A stretch of 64,000 bases of DNA from Oscheius dolichura. Taxonomy: Eukaryota > Nematoda > Chromadorea > Rhabditida > Rhabditidae. Shown one piece after another: positions 12,462 to 23,908 of the stretch. Positions within the stretch are counted from its first letter, which is position 1, and every line of letters begins with the position of its first letter. The stretch covers positions 1,846,001-1,910,000 of the forward strand of contig OW051494.1 of NCBI GenBank assembly GCA_932521035.1. Reading direction: 5' to 3'. Both the position numbers and the translations under genes were made by a program. The notes beneath the pieces were generated by a model, which was not told the origin of the DNA, searched no databases, and worked only from the letters and a program-made list of their open reading frames with translations.

Positions 12462-15400
12462 TTAGAGTAGTTTCTTCGCCTTTTTTTGATCGCTCATCAA
12501 CATGCGCACATAGTCGAAATTCGGCGGCGGTAGGAAATGTCTCGTGCGGTGTTCTTCTTTCCTCTTGAGAATCCTCTTCTTTATGGCCATCATAATCGAG
12601 AGGACAACAACGACCACCAAGCTGGCTACCATAACAATAGAGCCGGCAAAAAAGGCAATAAACGCCAGGCTAGTAGAGTTCCCCCTGCAATAAGAATTAG
12701 TCAAGGAGGGGCCAAAACTGGGGAGGATTTTAAAAAAAATGGACTGTAGGCTTCAACATTTTAGAATTTTCGTTCTTTGCAACCAAAAAAGCTTTCAGGG
12801 CCAAAATTCTCTCCACAAACCAGAATAGAAACAAAACTGACTGAATCTGTCCGCCCATCTGCTGGGTCTTCTTCTTTTTACAGTTGGCCGGCTTTTCAAT
12901 TGGTCGACTACTGAACAGATCAAAGTGAAGAACAGGCATATCACAGCGAGCAGTTGCTGAAAATTTTAGAAATTTGTAAGGAAGAAAAGCTGGAGAAATG
13001 CCCTAATACTGGTTCAGAATAATTAGAGAGGGCAAAAATGACTGAAAAGAATAAACCCAAGGGTAGAGTGAACGGAAATGGGATAGTTTATAGTAATCCA
13101 CTCGCTCCGGACCTCTCGCTCCGTTTTCGACTTTTTCTAGCTGTCCCTTTCGTACCTGCCGAGATATTATGGGTGCGGGCGGCAGTTCCCTCCGGGAAAG
13201 AGAGGCCAGAGAAGTGGAAACACTATTGGGGGGAGCAGTTTTCTCGGAGAGATAGGTCAAGGGGGAGGGGAAGACCACTTCAAGGAGGATTCCTCCCGCT
13301 TTATGTACATTTTCGGGTAAATTTAATTCTCAATTCAGAATTCACATACAGATCACTCTATTATTCCTTATTTCTCATAAAAATACAAAAAAGAACAAGG
13401 GTCGAGTGAGCGCGAATGGGGGTTTGTCCAAGATAACCCACTCGCTCCGGACCTCTCGTGGTGTTCTGCCCGCCGTCGCCGGTTATATAGGCGCCTCTCG
13501 CCTGGCTGCCGAGATTTTACGGGTGCGGGCGGCAGTTCCCTCGGAGAGAGAGACCAGAGAAGTGGGAATATTGGAGGGGGAATTGCCTCTATTGTAGGGA
13601 TAAAAAGCCTCTGAAGCCGCCCATTCGTACTACTCGGCCCTTCATTTTTGGGTCATATTTAGCCCAAAACTCCAGGCCAGTGTCCCTGGGCTTTGCCTCT
13701 CCAATTTTACGGTACAGTTCTAAAAGAAGTAAAAACTGACAGAGTTTGCCGTCGATTAGAGTTCCTTTCAGGAAATCAAACATTCTTTCTGTCTCTCCCT
13801 CCGGTAGGTGCTCGGCCAGGTGGACATTTCCAGTGACCCGATCCAGTCGCCAGCCGGGAGGTGGAACCCCAAAGTTCTGACTAATCTTCAAATCGCCAGT
13901 TACAGTAATACATCCAAATAGGTCCAGGACATGGTTGACTTCTTCGGTGAAACTACATTCTGCAAATAAAGAATTAATAAAATTAATAAATAATTAATAG
14001 AAACTACCATTTTTAAACAGAAATATATGTGTGAGAGCTTTTGGAGTCGCGCCTACAGTAATCCGTCGGGCTAGAACTTGCTCCCAAAAAGCATTTTTTT
14101 TCTCAATTTCTTTCAATTTTTTCGCCAATTTTTTACTTCTGTCCAATTTTTCATAACGGTACAAGACAGATTACAGTAAAATCTCGAAGAAATTCCCAAA
14201 AAAAAGAGCTAGTAATCGTGCTCCATCTAACAGTGCGCCATGTTGGCATTTCACTCCATTTTCTCGTTTTTCACCGTTATTTTTGGATTCCTCTTCGGTT
14301 TTCTTCAATTATACCAATGAACACATCATAAATGTCGCTAGGATCCAGGAAAAAAATGGAAGAAAATGGTGAAAAACCAATGATGGGGCCCGTTTTTTAA
14401 ACGGAGCGCATTTACTGGAGGAATTTGCGCTCCATTTCAAATTCTTACGGGTTTTCTAGCGTTGGAGCAACATTTCTAGCCGTTGTACGGACTAATTTTA
14501 AAATATAAAGCTATAAAATTGTAATAAAATAGCCTGGTAGTACCTCCGGGGCCTTGGACCACGCTGTCCTCGTGCATTTGTACCATGCTGGCCATTTTCA
14601 ACCGCCGTGTTGTCAAATAGTCGAGGTCCCCGTTCCAGCGTATCGTCATATTTCTAATCTGGTTGAATGTGTGCGGATAACGGCTGTGGATTGTCGTCAG
14701 CCGGGGATTCCTCTCCACCGTCAGGCCGTCTCGTCCGTCGACTGTCGTCGTATTCACGTCGAATACAATTGAAGTCAAGGCCGAATTATCACGGATTTCG
14801 ATACTCGCTCCATTGAATTGACTGCCTCTTATAATGACGAGAGACAGCCGCCTATTTCCAACAATCATCAATTTGTCAATCTTTACTGGTATCAGTGTGC
14901 TTATACTGATCTCCACCACTTCCAACAGACTGTTGTTAATCAGGATAAATTCTGAAAGTAGATAATATTACTACATTCATATTAAAACTACATAATAATA
15001 TTAAAATACACATCCAAACGGTGAAAAGAGACTACAGTAACCTTCCCCCATCCCTAAGAAGGATCCCACAAGGGCCAAAAAGAGCAATTTCCAGGAATTT
15101 AGAGCTTCAAGAAAAGAATTGCTCCTAATTTCTGTCTAATTTAGACCAGTTCCAACAAAAAAAGGGAAAAAATTACGGGTCAAGTTGGTGCGAATGGGGA
15201 TTCAAAGACTGGATAACCCATCGGCTCCGGACCTCTTGGTTGTTTAGAGAGGACGCGGGGCTTATATAGCCGGCTGTCCTCTGGTTGCCGAGGGAATACG
15301 GGTGCGGGGAAAAGAATTTCTGATTATTTCGAAGCTGTTTTCACTTCTGTGACGTCCCTTTCTTAGGTAAATTCCCCTCAAAGCCGCAATCAGCCTTGGT

Positions 15401-16045
15401 TCGCTTCTATTGAAAATTCCAGTATTCACGATCTTTTCTCAAGTCCAGTAGACTGAAAAATACTGAAAAGGGATTGATCCCCACCTTTACAAGCGAATGT
15501 TTCCAGCGCCAGCTCGACTTTTCGAATACCGGTGTTGACAAAGTGATAATTGACGAATCCGGAGCTCGTGACACGAGAACTGAAGGTCTTCCAGAGTGAC
15601 GGGCTGATCTCCTCTGTCATATTCATGGTAAACCAGCCATGCGTATAGATCTGTTGGCAATTGACGTCATTGAGGACATCATATGTTGTAGAGGACTCCT
15701 TCAAGTTGCTGCCTAGAAGAAGACAATGTCGATTGAATCGGGAAGGAGCCTACAATCTACTGGAACAGCCGCTGTTCGTCGATTTCGGACGTTTATCGAC
15801 TCTGGTGAATTTTCCTCCGTCTCATCTTTTGGAAATGAAGAAGCCGCCGGATCCAGTTGCCATAGTAGGAGAGCAAGAACAGGAACAAGAAACTCTGAAG
15901 TATCAGGGTAAAAAATACAGAACAAATAGAGCTTGGGGTACTGTATTACGGGCAATAGCGTGCCAACGAGCGCGCGTAAACATCGTGCACAGCAAAATCA
16001 CAAAATTTGTGGAAATAAAGGCGACCGGGCGAACGAACCTTTCAT
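12462..16045 (-). CDS. Receptor-L-domain (irld-like) type I membrane protein
   Basis: Exons 16045-16039, 15894-15754, 15712-15485, 14951-14544 and 13959-(13720s) join in phase. The first coding exon is only 7 nt (Met, Lys and one base). Residues 1-17 are a signal peptide (MKEFLVPVLALLLWQ). Two receptor-L-like modules follow, each opening with Cys: one from VNCQQIYTHGWFTM, with the ladder pattern MIVGNRRLSL, the other from GCITVTGDLKIS. Downstream exons 12956-12833 and 12684-12462 add a Cys-containing juxtamembrane piece, a membrane segment (FFAGSIVMVASLVVVVVLSI) and a basic cytoplasmic tail. They join in phase if exon 5 ends at a gtcagt or gtaaaa donor inside it; if no donor is used the protein stops at 13589 without a membrane anchor. 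The family resembles insulin/EGF receptor L domains without a kinase; ligands are unknown. Confidence 0.75.
13060..13570. repeat. Two direct copies of a dispersed repeat
   Basis: Copies at about 13070-13270 and 13390-13570 share ccactcgctccggacctctc and, downstream, gggtgcgggcggcagttccc. A third, diverged copy is at about 15175-15315 and an inverted pair of its core occurs at 47365-47456. The first two lie in the proposed last long intron of the receptor-L gene, the third in its fourth intron. Confidence 0.8.
15175..15315. repeat. Third copy of the 13060-13570 repeat
   Basis: Contains cggctccggacctctt and tacgggtgcggg in the same order and spacing as the copies near 13100 and 13450, with more substitutions. 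Confidence 0.65.
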
Positions 16046-16161
16046 GGTGTAAAAGAGTGGCCAGATGGTCGGGGGAAGAAATATCCTTGGGTTAGCCTGG
16101 GTTGACTTGTTGAAAACAGTTCATTTGACGAATTTTCAGGAATTTTCGCTTCAACATGATC

Positions 16162-16404
16162 CTATCGGGCCATTTTCAATGGCACAATCTGACAGGACCC
16201 CTTGCGGAGCTTATCCCAGTAATCGGTGAGGATCTTCTGGAAAGACTGGTCTCCGAAACGCCGTCCAGAAAAGGAATTCCAGCTCCCAGGAGCAAGTGGG
16301 AAATCTGAACTGCTTTCCAAATTTTCTAGGAGTTTCGAAACGAGATAGCTACCAGAATTTAGGGAGGTGGATACGTTGACTTTGACAGTTCTTTGAACAC
16401 GCAT
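16162..16404 (-). CDS. Hypothetical 80-residue protein
   Basis: A true ATG-started frame of 80 codons on the minus strand, ending TAG, 117 bp upstream of the receptor-L gene on the same strand. It contains an aromatic/basic helix-like stretch (QKILTDYWDKLRKGS). No signal peptide or domain is recognised. It could be a first exon of something larger or a chance frame. Confidence 0.3.
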   Translation of the reverse strand: MRVQRTVKVNVSTSLNSGSYLVSKLLENLESSSDFPLAPGSWNSFSGRRFGDQSFQKILTDYWDKLRKGSCQIVPLKMAR

Positions 16405-16883
16405 TGAATTTTATAAAAGAGGGCCCAAAACGGGCGCGGCTAGGCCCTAGCGGCGTCAGTTGGCTCGCCGCACAGGTCCAAGAATCCGGGAAAAGGGGGC
16501 CGAGGTGTGGAGCACTATTCCCCAGCTCTTAAATGCCAACTGGGATTGAAAACTTCTCGAGATATCTCCCAGGAGGCTGCAGTTTCATCTTTCAAAGAGG
16601 GAAATACCGCAATTTGCTCGTCTTCCCCCCTTTTCTTTGAGGAATTTCCCAAAGATTATAGTGTCTAGCCCATTTTCCTATCACCTATCGCTTCTACCTT
16701 CCACCTCGCTCCCCAATTACCGCAGAGAACGGGTACAAGATCGGGCCGGCCTCTATTGCCACGGTAACTGTGGACCAGGCTACTCTTTTGAACACACAGC
16801 CACCTCCTTCGAGCTGGCGTCATTCGTCTTCTTTGTTCTCTTCTAGTCATCTTCTCGTCGTCTTCGTTTTCTATGATTTTCGG

Positions 16884-18367
16884 ATGACAACATATCCCCA
16901 AACATTGTTAGGATTTGCCAAATCAAAGAGAAAAGGACCCGTCTCGGAGGCACAGTCGCGTTTTGCTCTCTTCCTCCACGCTGTCGAATGTACAAAGGTT
17001 CGTTTTTCCCCTATTTTTCTATAAATTTTCGATTTTTTTAAGCAGTTAAACGATTTCAGACCCTGGCTGAGAAATGTAAATTCCCATATTGTCGACCTAT
17101 GAAACCGGTGGCCAGCCACATTCTCAATTGTAAGACATCCAGTGAATGTAAATGTGAGTTTTTTTTACCTTTTAATGTTATTTTTCTCACTTTTTAAGGT
17201 TAAAATAAGATTGAAACAAGGAAAATAAACTATTTAAAATTAGGAAATGGTGTAAAACGAAGGCGGTTCCTCATTACAGCTGTTCCCGGCACAGCGCGCC
17301 CATTTGAGCCATTATTACCCTCCAAAGACCGTTTTGGATCAAATTTCCGGCTCTATTTGATAGTTATAAAAGAAATCTGCCAATTTTAAACGTTCCAAGA
17401 CAGTCAAGTAGAAGAAAAGCGAAGCTAATCAGTCCGGAACGGGCGCCACGACCTTTCGCGCCCTTTGGAGCTCTGGCAACGTCCTAAACTCCGGGAAAAA
17501 CCATTTTTTCGATGGGCCAAGCTGTCTATCGGCATCTTTATTGTTCTCTAGTCATTTATAAACAGCATAGAACCATAAAATTTACGAAAAATGAAGACTT
17601 TTAATGATTATAGAGTCCCATAGTACGGCCTAGCATTTGAAGCCACCAAACCTCGGAGAACTGCTTGAAAAAGAGTTTTTTGAACTAAATTTCACGATGT
17701 ATTTAACTCCATTAATTAAAACAGAAGATCGTCAACAATATCTAGTAAATAAATATAATAAAAACAAGGTCTTTTCCTCATTGGGCTCTCCACCATGTGG
17801 CGCACCTTTTAGCGCTCTTGTACCCTTCCTAAATGTACAGGAAACAACATTTTTCGCTGAATTTTATGTTCTACTTGGCTTTTTCAACAAATATTACATA
17901 TTTTACCTGTTTTTTTAACAAAAAAATTGCTTTATTCCATATAAAATCAGCCAAAATAAGTTTAACCTTGACGAATAGCCCGCGCTTTCAATTTTTTCTA
18001 TAATTAGGGTTCCCAATAGGTTTTTTGCTTCTAAACAGGCGATTTTCGTTCCTTTCTAAAAGTTTTGACATTTTTCCCGACTAAAAAAGTCCATTTTCAT
18101 GACGTTTTGCCGTCAGAGAACCGCCGAACTGTGGTTGACCTAGGTTTAACCTTCAAAAGGGCAAAGAACCTACGAAAATTCCCGCCATTTTTAGGTCATT
18201 TTTCATTCGAATTAGCCCCTATTTTATTTTCAGTTCCTGCGTGTAAAGAATGGAAGAAGATAGCCCACCATTGGAAATATTGCCCCAAGGGCGACTGTAC
18301 CTTCTGTGATCCCCTGCGCCGGCTGTATGCCGGCCCCTCGTCGGCTAGCTGTCATTCGCACATGTGA
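16884..18367 (+). CDS. TAZ zinc finger-only protein 1
   Basis: Exons 16884-16997, 17060-17153 and 18234-18367 join in phase to about 113 residues. Nearly the whole protein is one TAZ zinc finger of the kind found in CBP/p300: a helix ending LFLHAVEC, then C-x4-C, M-K-x-V-x2-H-x3-C, and finally HHWKYC with D-C-x2-C-DPL. CBP TAZ domains bind transcription-factor activation segments; here no KIX, bromo- or acetyltransferase domain is present. An open frame continues upstream of the chosen Met (16884) for about 60 codons, so a longer N-terminus is possible. The 1,080-nt last intron is unusually long for this region. A paralogue follows at 19051. Confidence 0.8.
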
Positions 18368-18681
18368 TATTTATTATATTTTAGAGAATTTTATACATTC
18401 TTCAACGAGAATACGGTGTATATAAATTTCTATTATTATTATCCCTGTTTGGAAATGACCCGGCAGGGCTGGGAACCGGTTTACTTTAACCATGACTTAC
18501 TTTTTTCCTCTCGCTTCTCTCGGCTTTTTGGTGTAACATTTCCAGTCGTGTTCCCTTCTAGTATGGTCACCTGCTCCCCTTTTCCTTGTTTAAATCGTCA
18601 AATGTCGGCATTTCTATCAATTGAGCACACATAATGGCCCCCACTCCTACGTAGCCACCCCCGCCGAGACGCTTTCCCATC

Positions 18682-18753
18682 TCCGTTGTGGTCTAGTGGT
18701 TAGGATTTACGGCTCTCACCCGTAAGGCCCGGGTTCGATTCCCGGCAACGGAA
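18682..18753 (+). tRNA. tRNA-Glu (CTC)
   Basis: The 72-nt sequence folds into a complete cloverleaf: 7-bp acceptor stem tccgttg/caacgga, D-arm, a five-base-pair anticodon stem with loop CTCTCAC giving anticodon CTC, and T-arm with ggttcgattcc. A run of T (from 18760) downstream can end Pol III transcription. An identical gene lies at 38890-38961. It sits between the two TAZ genes. Confidence 0.97.
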
Positions 18754-19050
18754 GAAACATTTTTGTTTTTTTCCTAGACCATTTCCCTGTCGTGATTCTT
18801 TTGTTTTCTTTTTGACATGTGGATCTTTCGGGGTGGTCTCTTATTTTGCTCTAGAATCTCTGAAATGGATCCTTATTATCTTCTATACTTCTCGTGGCGC
18901 CTCAATCAATTTTTGGGGCGTTCCTGCCACATCTATCACATGTTCTCTTCCCTCAGATGGGAATCTGGCTCTCTTTCCCCATTCAGTCCTTTATCCTCCG
19001 CTTTCAAGGCCTCAAAATATCCAGAAAAAAAGCAGAAAAAGTTTCAGACC

Positions 19051-20177
19051 ATGGCACCCAGTGTACCTACAATAATCATCCCATATTCCCGAGAACGGCA
19101 ACAGCCGACATCCGTAGAGAAACAGAAACTCATGTTACAACAGTTGGTTCTACTTTTTCACGCAAAAAAATGCCGAGATCGACAGGTATTTGGGTTATTT
19201 ATCAGTTAAAAGTTCTTTTTTTTTTGTAGAATTTGAATAGTAATGGAGAACCCTGCACTCTACCCCATTGCCGGACAATGTGCGACGTCGTAACTCATAT
19301 TTTAGTCTGTCCCGTTGATACTCACGTCTGTGCCTGTAAGTTTTAATTTCTTTTTCTTTCATTATTACGGTTGATTGGTAGACAAGGCGGTAATTTGGGT
19401 GAATACCATAAGTGGGTCTCATTTGATCCGAGCTATCCTTCTTGCATTTGTGGTTTCAGGGGCCCGCTATCTCCTTCGGCTCATTATTTACACTTGTCTA
19501 TTTCTAATTCAATAGTTACGCTCTATACCTGGATAGCAAAACAATAAAATCTTGAATTTTTACGGTGAAGCGGCAAACCAGCTGACCCGCAAATGTCAGA
19601 GGTTCCTACATCCTTCTTCAGTTGACGTTTCCAGCAATAGACGAGACGATTTCAAATGAAAAGATTTGTTGTAGGGATTAAGAAACTTGCCTCTTCCTCT
19701 CCGATTGTTCCCACTCTTTTCAGGGAGGTTTCCAAAAAATATGGCGGCACTTCGCCAGGGACGCAGAATTCTATGAAAAGAGACAGTCCCTTCAGGCCAC
19801 AGAACTGTTGTCGTTTAGAACACCGAGTCCATTTCGAAGAATAAAGCCCATTGAAACGGATGATGAGTAAATACTACAAAACAAAGACTCAACTGAAGCC
19901 AGTGGGAGTCCTGCCGCTCCGAAGCGGATGAACATCCCGATTCGAAACTTTAGAGCCAGTAAAATGCCATGGAAGGGGTTGTAGAGCTTGAAAACACCGC
20001 GATGCTTCTATCTACAAGAACAACCAGTTCATTTTAGACCCGCATTGTGGCTCTTCCCGACTACTCCTGGAACACTGGCACAAGTGTAGGCGACCCACTT
20101 GTCCCGTCTGCCAACCCCTGCGAGAAGTGCAACGGAATCCGGAGAATGTCCAAGCACTGGATAATGTCATGGGTTGA
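19051..20177 (+). CDS. TAZ zinc finger-only protein 2
   Basis: Exons 19051-19185, 19230-19335 and 20038-20177 join in phase to about 126 residues. The TAZ pattern is close to canonical: QKLMLQQLVLLFHAKKC, then LPHCRTM with V-V-T-H-I-x2-C, then PHCGSSRLLLEHWHKC and CPVCQPLREV. It shares intron positions with the gene at 16884, so the pair arose by tandem duplication. The start ATG is 3 nt after an aagtttcag acceptor, consistent with trans-splicing. No acetyltransferase or bromodomain is present. A role as a competitor or partner of CBP targets is only an inference. Confidence 0.85.
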
Positions 20178-20603
20178 TGGATAGCCAATCGTCGCGGACC
20201 GAGAATATGTCCTCTTCTAGCCATTTATATGCCCTCTTGCTACGTGAAATTGTGTCCTATTGTACATATTTATTTATTTATCTATTTATAGAAATGAAAT
20301 GCTTTCTCGAACATAATAAATATACATTAAGACAAGACAAATTTATTCACACGAGGCCGACTGCGACGACAATGCCGGGGACTGTTACAATCTGGGACGA
20401 AAAGACGCCAAAAGGGGATTGGAAAGGACACGGAGAAATATTTTTTACGAGGAGGCGGCTCTATTTGATTAGTTTAATGGACTGTTTGGTAACGTTTTTC
20501 GTTCTGAAGAAGCAGTTGACACAGATAGAAGCAGTTAATTCTTGATCTCCCATTCAATTATTCTTCAAATGCAATATCCTTCCTTTTAACGCCAGTTTAA
20601 AAC

Positions 20604-20759
20604 CTAGCCGAACTTCTCCTTCTCATCCTTTTCTTTAAAACTGCCGCAGGCTTTCTGGACAGCGGGCAGAGGGTGCCCTTGCCCCGGAAGGGCAATCAGC
20701 CCCAGAGGCAGTTTCTTGTACACGGCCACAAAAAGCAAGAAGAGCACTGTGGTGATCAT
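20604..20759 (-). CDS. Hypothetical 51-residue membrane or secreted peptide
   Basis: An ATG-started frame with an N-terminal hydrophobic stretch (MITTVLFLLFVAVYKKLPLG) and a charged C-terminus ending KEKDEKEKFG. It could be the last exon of a larger gene; no splice partner was found. No family recognised. Confidence 0.3.
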   Translation of the reverse strand: MITTVLFLLFVAVYKKLPLGLIALPGQGHPLPAVQKACGSFKEKDEKEKFG

Positions 20760-20938
20760 TTGAAAGAAAAATCCTGTTTGTTGAGAACATCTTCCCAATG
20801 TTCTTATGGTTCAAATGCGGACTCCGGGAGGCCATGAGAGCAGCTTTCGTCAAGGTAAAGCTGCTTTTCTCGTCACTCCGCTGCTTTTCTCGCCACTCCC
20901 CCCTTATCTCATTGCCCAATTCATTTGTTGTTTGTCAA

Positions 20939-21398
20939 ATGGATTCTTTCCCCGTCTCGTCGATCCCTCTCCATCTGCAGGAAGAGATCATCAAAAAGGT
21001 GTCGTTCCTCTTTCAAATTTTCTATTTTCCCCTGATTTCAGCTAAAGCCCAGAGCTGCCCTCCGCCTCCAAAAGACATCCACTTGGGGGCTGGACAGCGT
21101 CGACCAGTGTCGACATTTCCGGGTCCTCCGAGAAGTCGAAGAGAACAGAAAGAATTTCGGAAGCAAATGGACTGGAGAAGACCATCTGGAGATAGGATGG
21201 CTAGTCAAAATCCAACAGGAAGAGCAGATTATGAAAAGGTCCGCCATAAAGATGGATCCCCAGGTGGATCCCGAACTCCTGGAAAAGGTCTTGTCCACCT
21301 GGGAGAAGATCTTCGAGAAGTCGCGATATTCTATGCGCTTTTCAACATCACGGCAGTCTTTTATGGATGAGAATATCGGGTTGTCTATATTCGTGTGA
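20939..21398 (+). CDS. Small F-box-like protein
   Basis: Exons 20939-20998 and 21042-21398 give about 138 residues. Residues 3-32 read as the first part of an F-box (FPVSSIPLHLQEEIIKK followed by LKPRAALRLQ), the Skp1-binding motif of SCF ubiquitin ligases. The remainder is charged and helical, with no leucine-rich repeat or FTH domain, so substrate specificity is unknown and the protein is short for the nematode F-box families. An internal donor-like ggt at 21240 is not needed because the frame stays open. Confidence 0.6.
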
Positions 21399-22039
21399 AA
21401 TATTATTTGATATGCTGAATAAAAGTAGCATCGCTGACTTTTTTTTTCCAATCTTACAAGGGAACTTTTTCAAAAAAGCGATGCGTTCCTGTGTACTGAA
21501 GTACACCATTCGATAGAGAATCAAAATTTATCTATGAATCCGAAGTCAGGAAGTGCCTAATGCACCCTGTTACACAGCAACACATATAGGGAAAGACTTG
21601 GAAATTTTTCAAAGAAATTCCTTTGCAAAATGAAAGCGACCGCTCAAAAGAAGTGAGCCAGAAAAAAGGGCAAAAAGCGCAACCGAAACCGAACTTGGGT
21701 CTGTACAACCATAGCTCAACCTTTTACTTTTCATTCTAAAGTCTTTCGGCACCGGTCCCGTGGATAGAGTTAGAAACGAGTGAGACACTAGTTTGCAGTA
21801 GTATCGGAATGACCCCGCTGATCCTACTGAAAGCCAGTGTATGAATGGCTTTCAACGTCATTCTTCCCTTTGGTACAGATCAGCCTTTCAAACTAACTTT
21901 ATAAAACAAAACAACTATAATTAGTGTAAAACAAGCCAAAATAATATAATGCCTATGTAGATATGAAAATAGAGCGAAGTAAGCATGCGGAACAGGTAAG
22001 ACTTATTGTTCTTTGGCGTCTGTCGCTTTTAACTTTAAC

Positions 22040-22431
22040 CTTTATTGCGATATCAATGTATGCACATGTCGCAGCGTGCTTCTTCTCCACTGGTCGCGGT
22101 CTGTAGCGTGTCTAATCCAGTTAGGGCTCGCGAACTCGACGAAACTGTCTGCCCATCTCGCTTTCGGGCGTCCTCGTGTCCTTCCTCTTTCCCATGGTCT
22201 CCATTCCACGATCCTTCTCGTCCATCGGTCGATGTCTCCTTCGGCCAGTCTTCTCGCCCATTGCCATTTCCGTTCTGCACAGCGTCGTCTGATGTCCGGA
22301 AGAGGGTATTTCTGGTAGAGCCATTCGTTAGTCCGGTGTTCCAGAAGGCTGACTTACAGCATCTTCCTAATCATCCGTCGTTGTGCGATGGCCAGCTTGG
22401 AGACGTCCCTTTGTCGCAGAGCCCATGTCTC
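22040..22431 (-). mobile_element. RTE-type non-LTR retrotransposon remnant (3' end of reverse transcriptase ORF)
   Basis: On the minus strand a continuous frame carries the C-terminal signature of RTE-like endonuclease/reverse transcriptase proteins: SKLAIAQRRMIRKML, EWLYQKYPLPDIRRRC, KWQWARRLA, RWTRRIVEWRPW and GRPKARWADSF. The frame is broken by one TAA between RKML and VSLLEHR. The upstream polymerase and endonuclease parts are missing, so the copy is dead and 5'-truncated. Confidence 0.8.
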
Positions 22432-22893
22432 TCTGTCGCTTTACCTAGTTTTAAAACCAATTTCGTGCTTGCCACTTGTTTCCGTGTAGTCGATGAACTG
22501 TGATTTGACGAACCTTCGTTTTGTCCCATTATATATGGCAATGGGCATTCCGACTCTAAAAAGTAACCCAACATGTAGTTTATTAAACCTTACCTTAATG
22601 CATTAATCTGGAGTTGTTGATCTTCCAATGATCGCCACCTGTGTGCTAAGCCTCGAGCGTATTTTATCAGTTGAACAAAGACAAATACCAGCATTACGAG
22701 AAGTCGAGGAATCGCAAGGTCCTTCGTCAAAAGTAACCCATGTGCTGGATTGGAGTCGACGAGCCTTGAGGAGGGCCAACTGTTGCGGTTACTATCGACG
22801 CTAGTCTGTTCATCCAGCTTGCCGTAGGAACCGGAACAGTTAGTACGGCTACCCCTAATATACGTTTATATTTTTATGCATATAACTACATAC

Positions 22894-23345
22894 CTGATCG
22901 TTCTTTTACTTCGCGGCTTTCCGTTTTCACAAAAACCGGTTCTCTGTTTGAGTGAAAGAATCCCAAAAAGGAGGTTCTACCCAGTAATGCGGCCTCGAAT
23001 TCAGGCGGCAGACAAAGTTGTTCTAGAGAGAACATGAAGGTTAAGATTATCTCCGTGGTTGTGAAAATCTCTTGGGGTCCATATTTTATATCTACCCTAA
23101 AACAAAAAATGTTTTGAATATCATACCGGTCTCCATAGGGGAGACAGTCGTAACCCAGTCTGTGACTGGGTTTCCTGTTCAGAAACGAAGCGAGTTATGA
23201 ACAAGAAAGCTTAAATTCTTCACGTACCTGGCACGGTTTGAGTCACATATTTGCAACAGCCTTGCCCATCGATCCTGCTCATCGTGACTGTGATGCCGAA
23301 ATGGTGTGATCTCGTCTACAATCACGACCTCTTGCTGCTTGTAGC
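22894..23345 (-). CDS. Two-exon segment, faint resemblance to Rep (superfamily 3) helicase
   Basis: Exons 23345-23228 and 23096-22894 have good acceptors (aacttcag, gttttag) and donors (ccag|gtacgt, g|gtatgt) and matching phases. The first carries GYKQQEVVIVDE, like the Walker B region of Rep proteins of CRESS-type single-stranded DNA viruses; the second carries a basic start and EIFTTTEIIL, placed where the sensor motif would be, but the usual Asn is missing. No Walker A was found upstream. If correct this is an old endogenised fragment; it may equally be an unrelated host gene. Confidence 0.3.
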
Positions 23346-23489
23346 CTGAAGTTAAAATAGACCCTGAACACCAGTCGGGGCCTGATAACTTCATGAGTTA
23401 GGCTCTCCTATAGCCTAGCTTTCGGATTATATTGAAAGCCGCTCACTGGCTTTCAATAGCCTTGTCGGGTTTGTTTAAATGTACTATAG

Positions 23490-23908
23490 CGTTCGGTCAC
23501 CGAGCTGCAGTCGGAGTTATCCGACTTGTGGACCTTGTCCTGTCTGGATAACGTGTCTCCTATGCCGAGAATGCGGGCGGTCGTCAGAGGATTTAATCGT
23601 CTTCAAGATACTTACAACAAGATAGTCGAAGGTTCGGCCCGTTCCCTAATTTTTTATTTCTAATTTGTTTAGGAAACTACGCCCTTGAAAGTCCTCAACA
23701 TCTTACCGCAGAGCCCGATTCAGAAGATGACGACTCTTCCATTGGTTCGAATCGTTCCTCTAGCCGGTCTGCGAATCGTTCGTCCACCTCATCGGACTCG
23801 GGCTCAACGTCTTCCCCGTCCTCTCACTCGCCGTCTCCTCCTCCCAAGAAGCGGATTCGCACGGCAACGCAACAATCCGATCGAGTGCTCCGGTCCCAGC
23901 GACCGTAA
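23490..23908 (+). CDS. Ser-rich, probably nuclear protein, C-terminal exons
   Basis: Exons 23490-23631 and 23673-23908 join in phase across a 41-nt intron and end TAA. The first encodes an amphipathic helix-rich piece (TELQSELSDLWTLSC). The second has a short acidic patch (PDSEDDDSS), about 40 mostly Ser residues, and a basic PPPKKRIR cluster typical of a nuclear localisation signal. The start is not found: the upstream frame opens at an acceptor (tactatag). A 57-codon frame at 22631-22804 could be an earlier exon, but phases do not agree. Family not recognised. Confidence 0.5.

Noticed and set aside
22045..22503. 152-codon open frame on the plus strand
   Set aside because: It is the complement of the RTE reverse-transcriptase remnant, which is the frame with family motifs.
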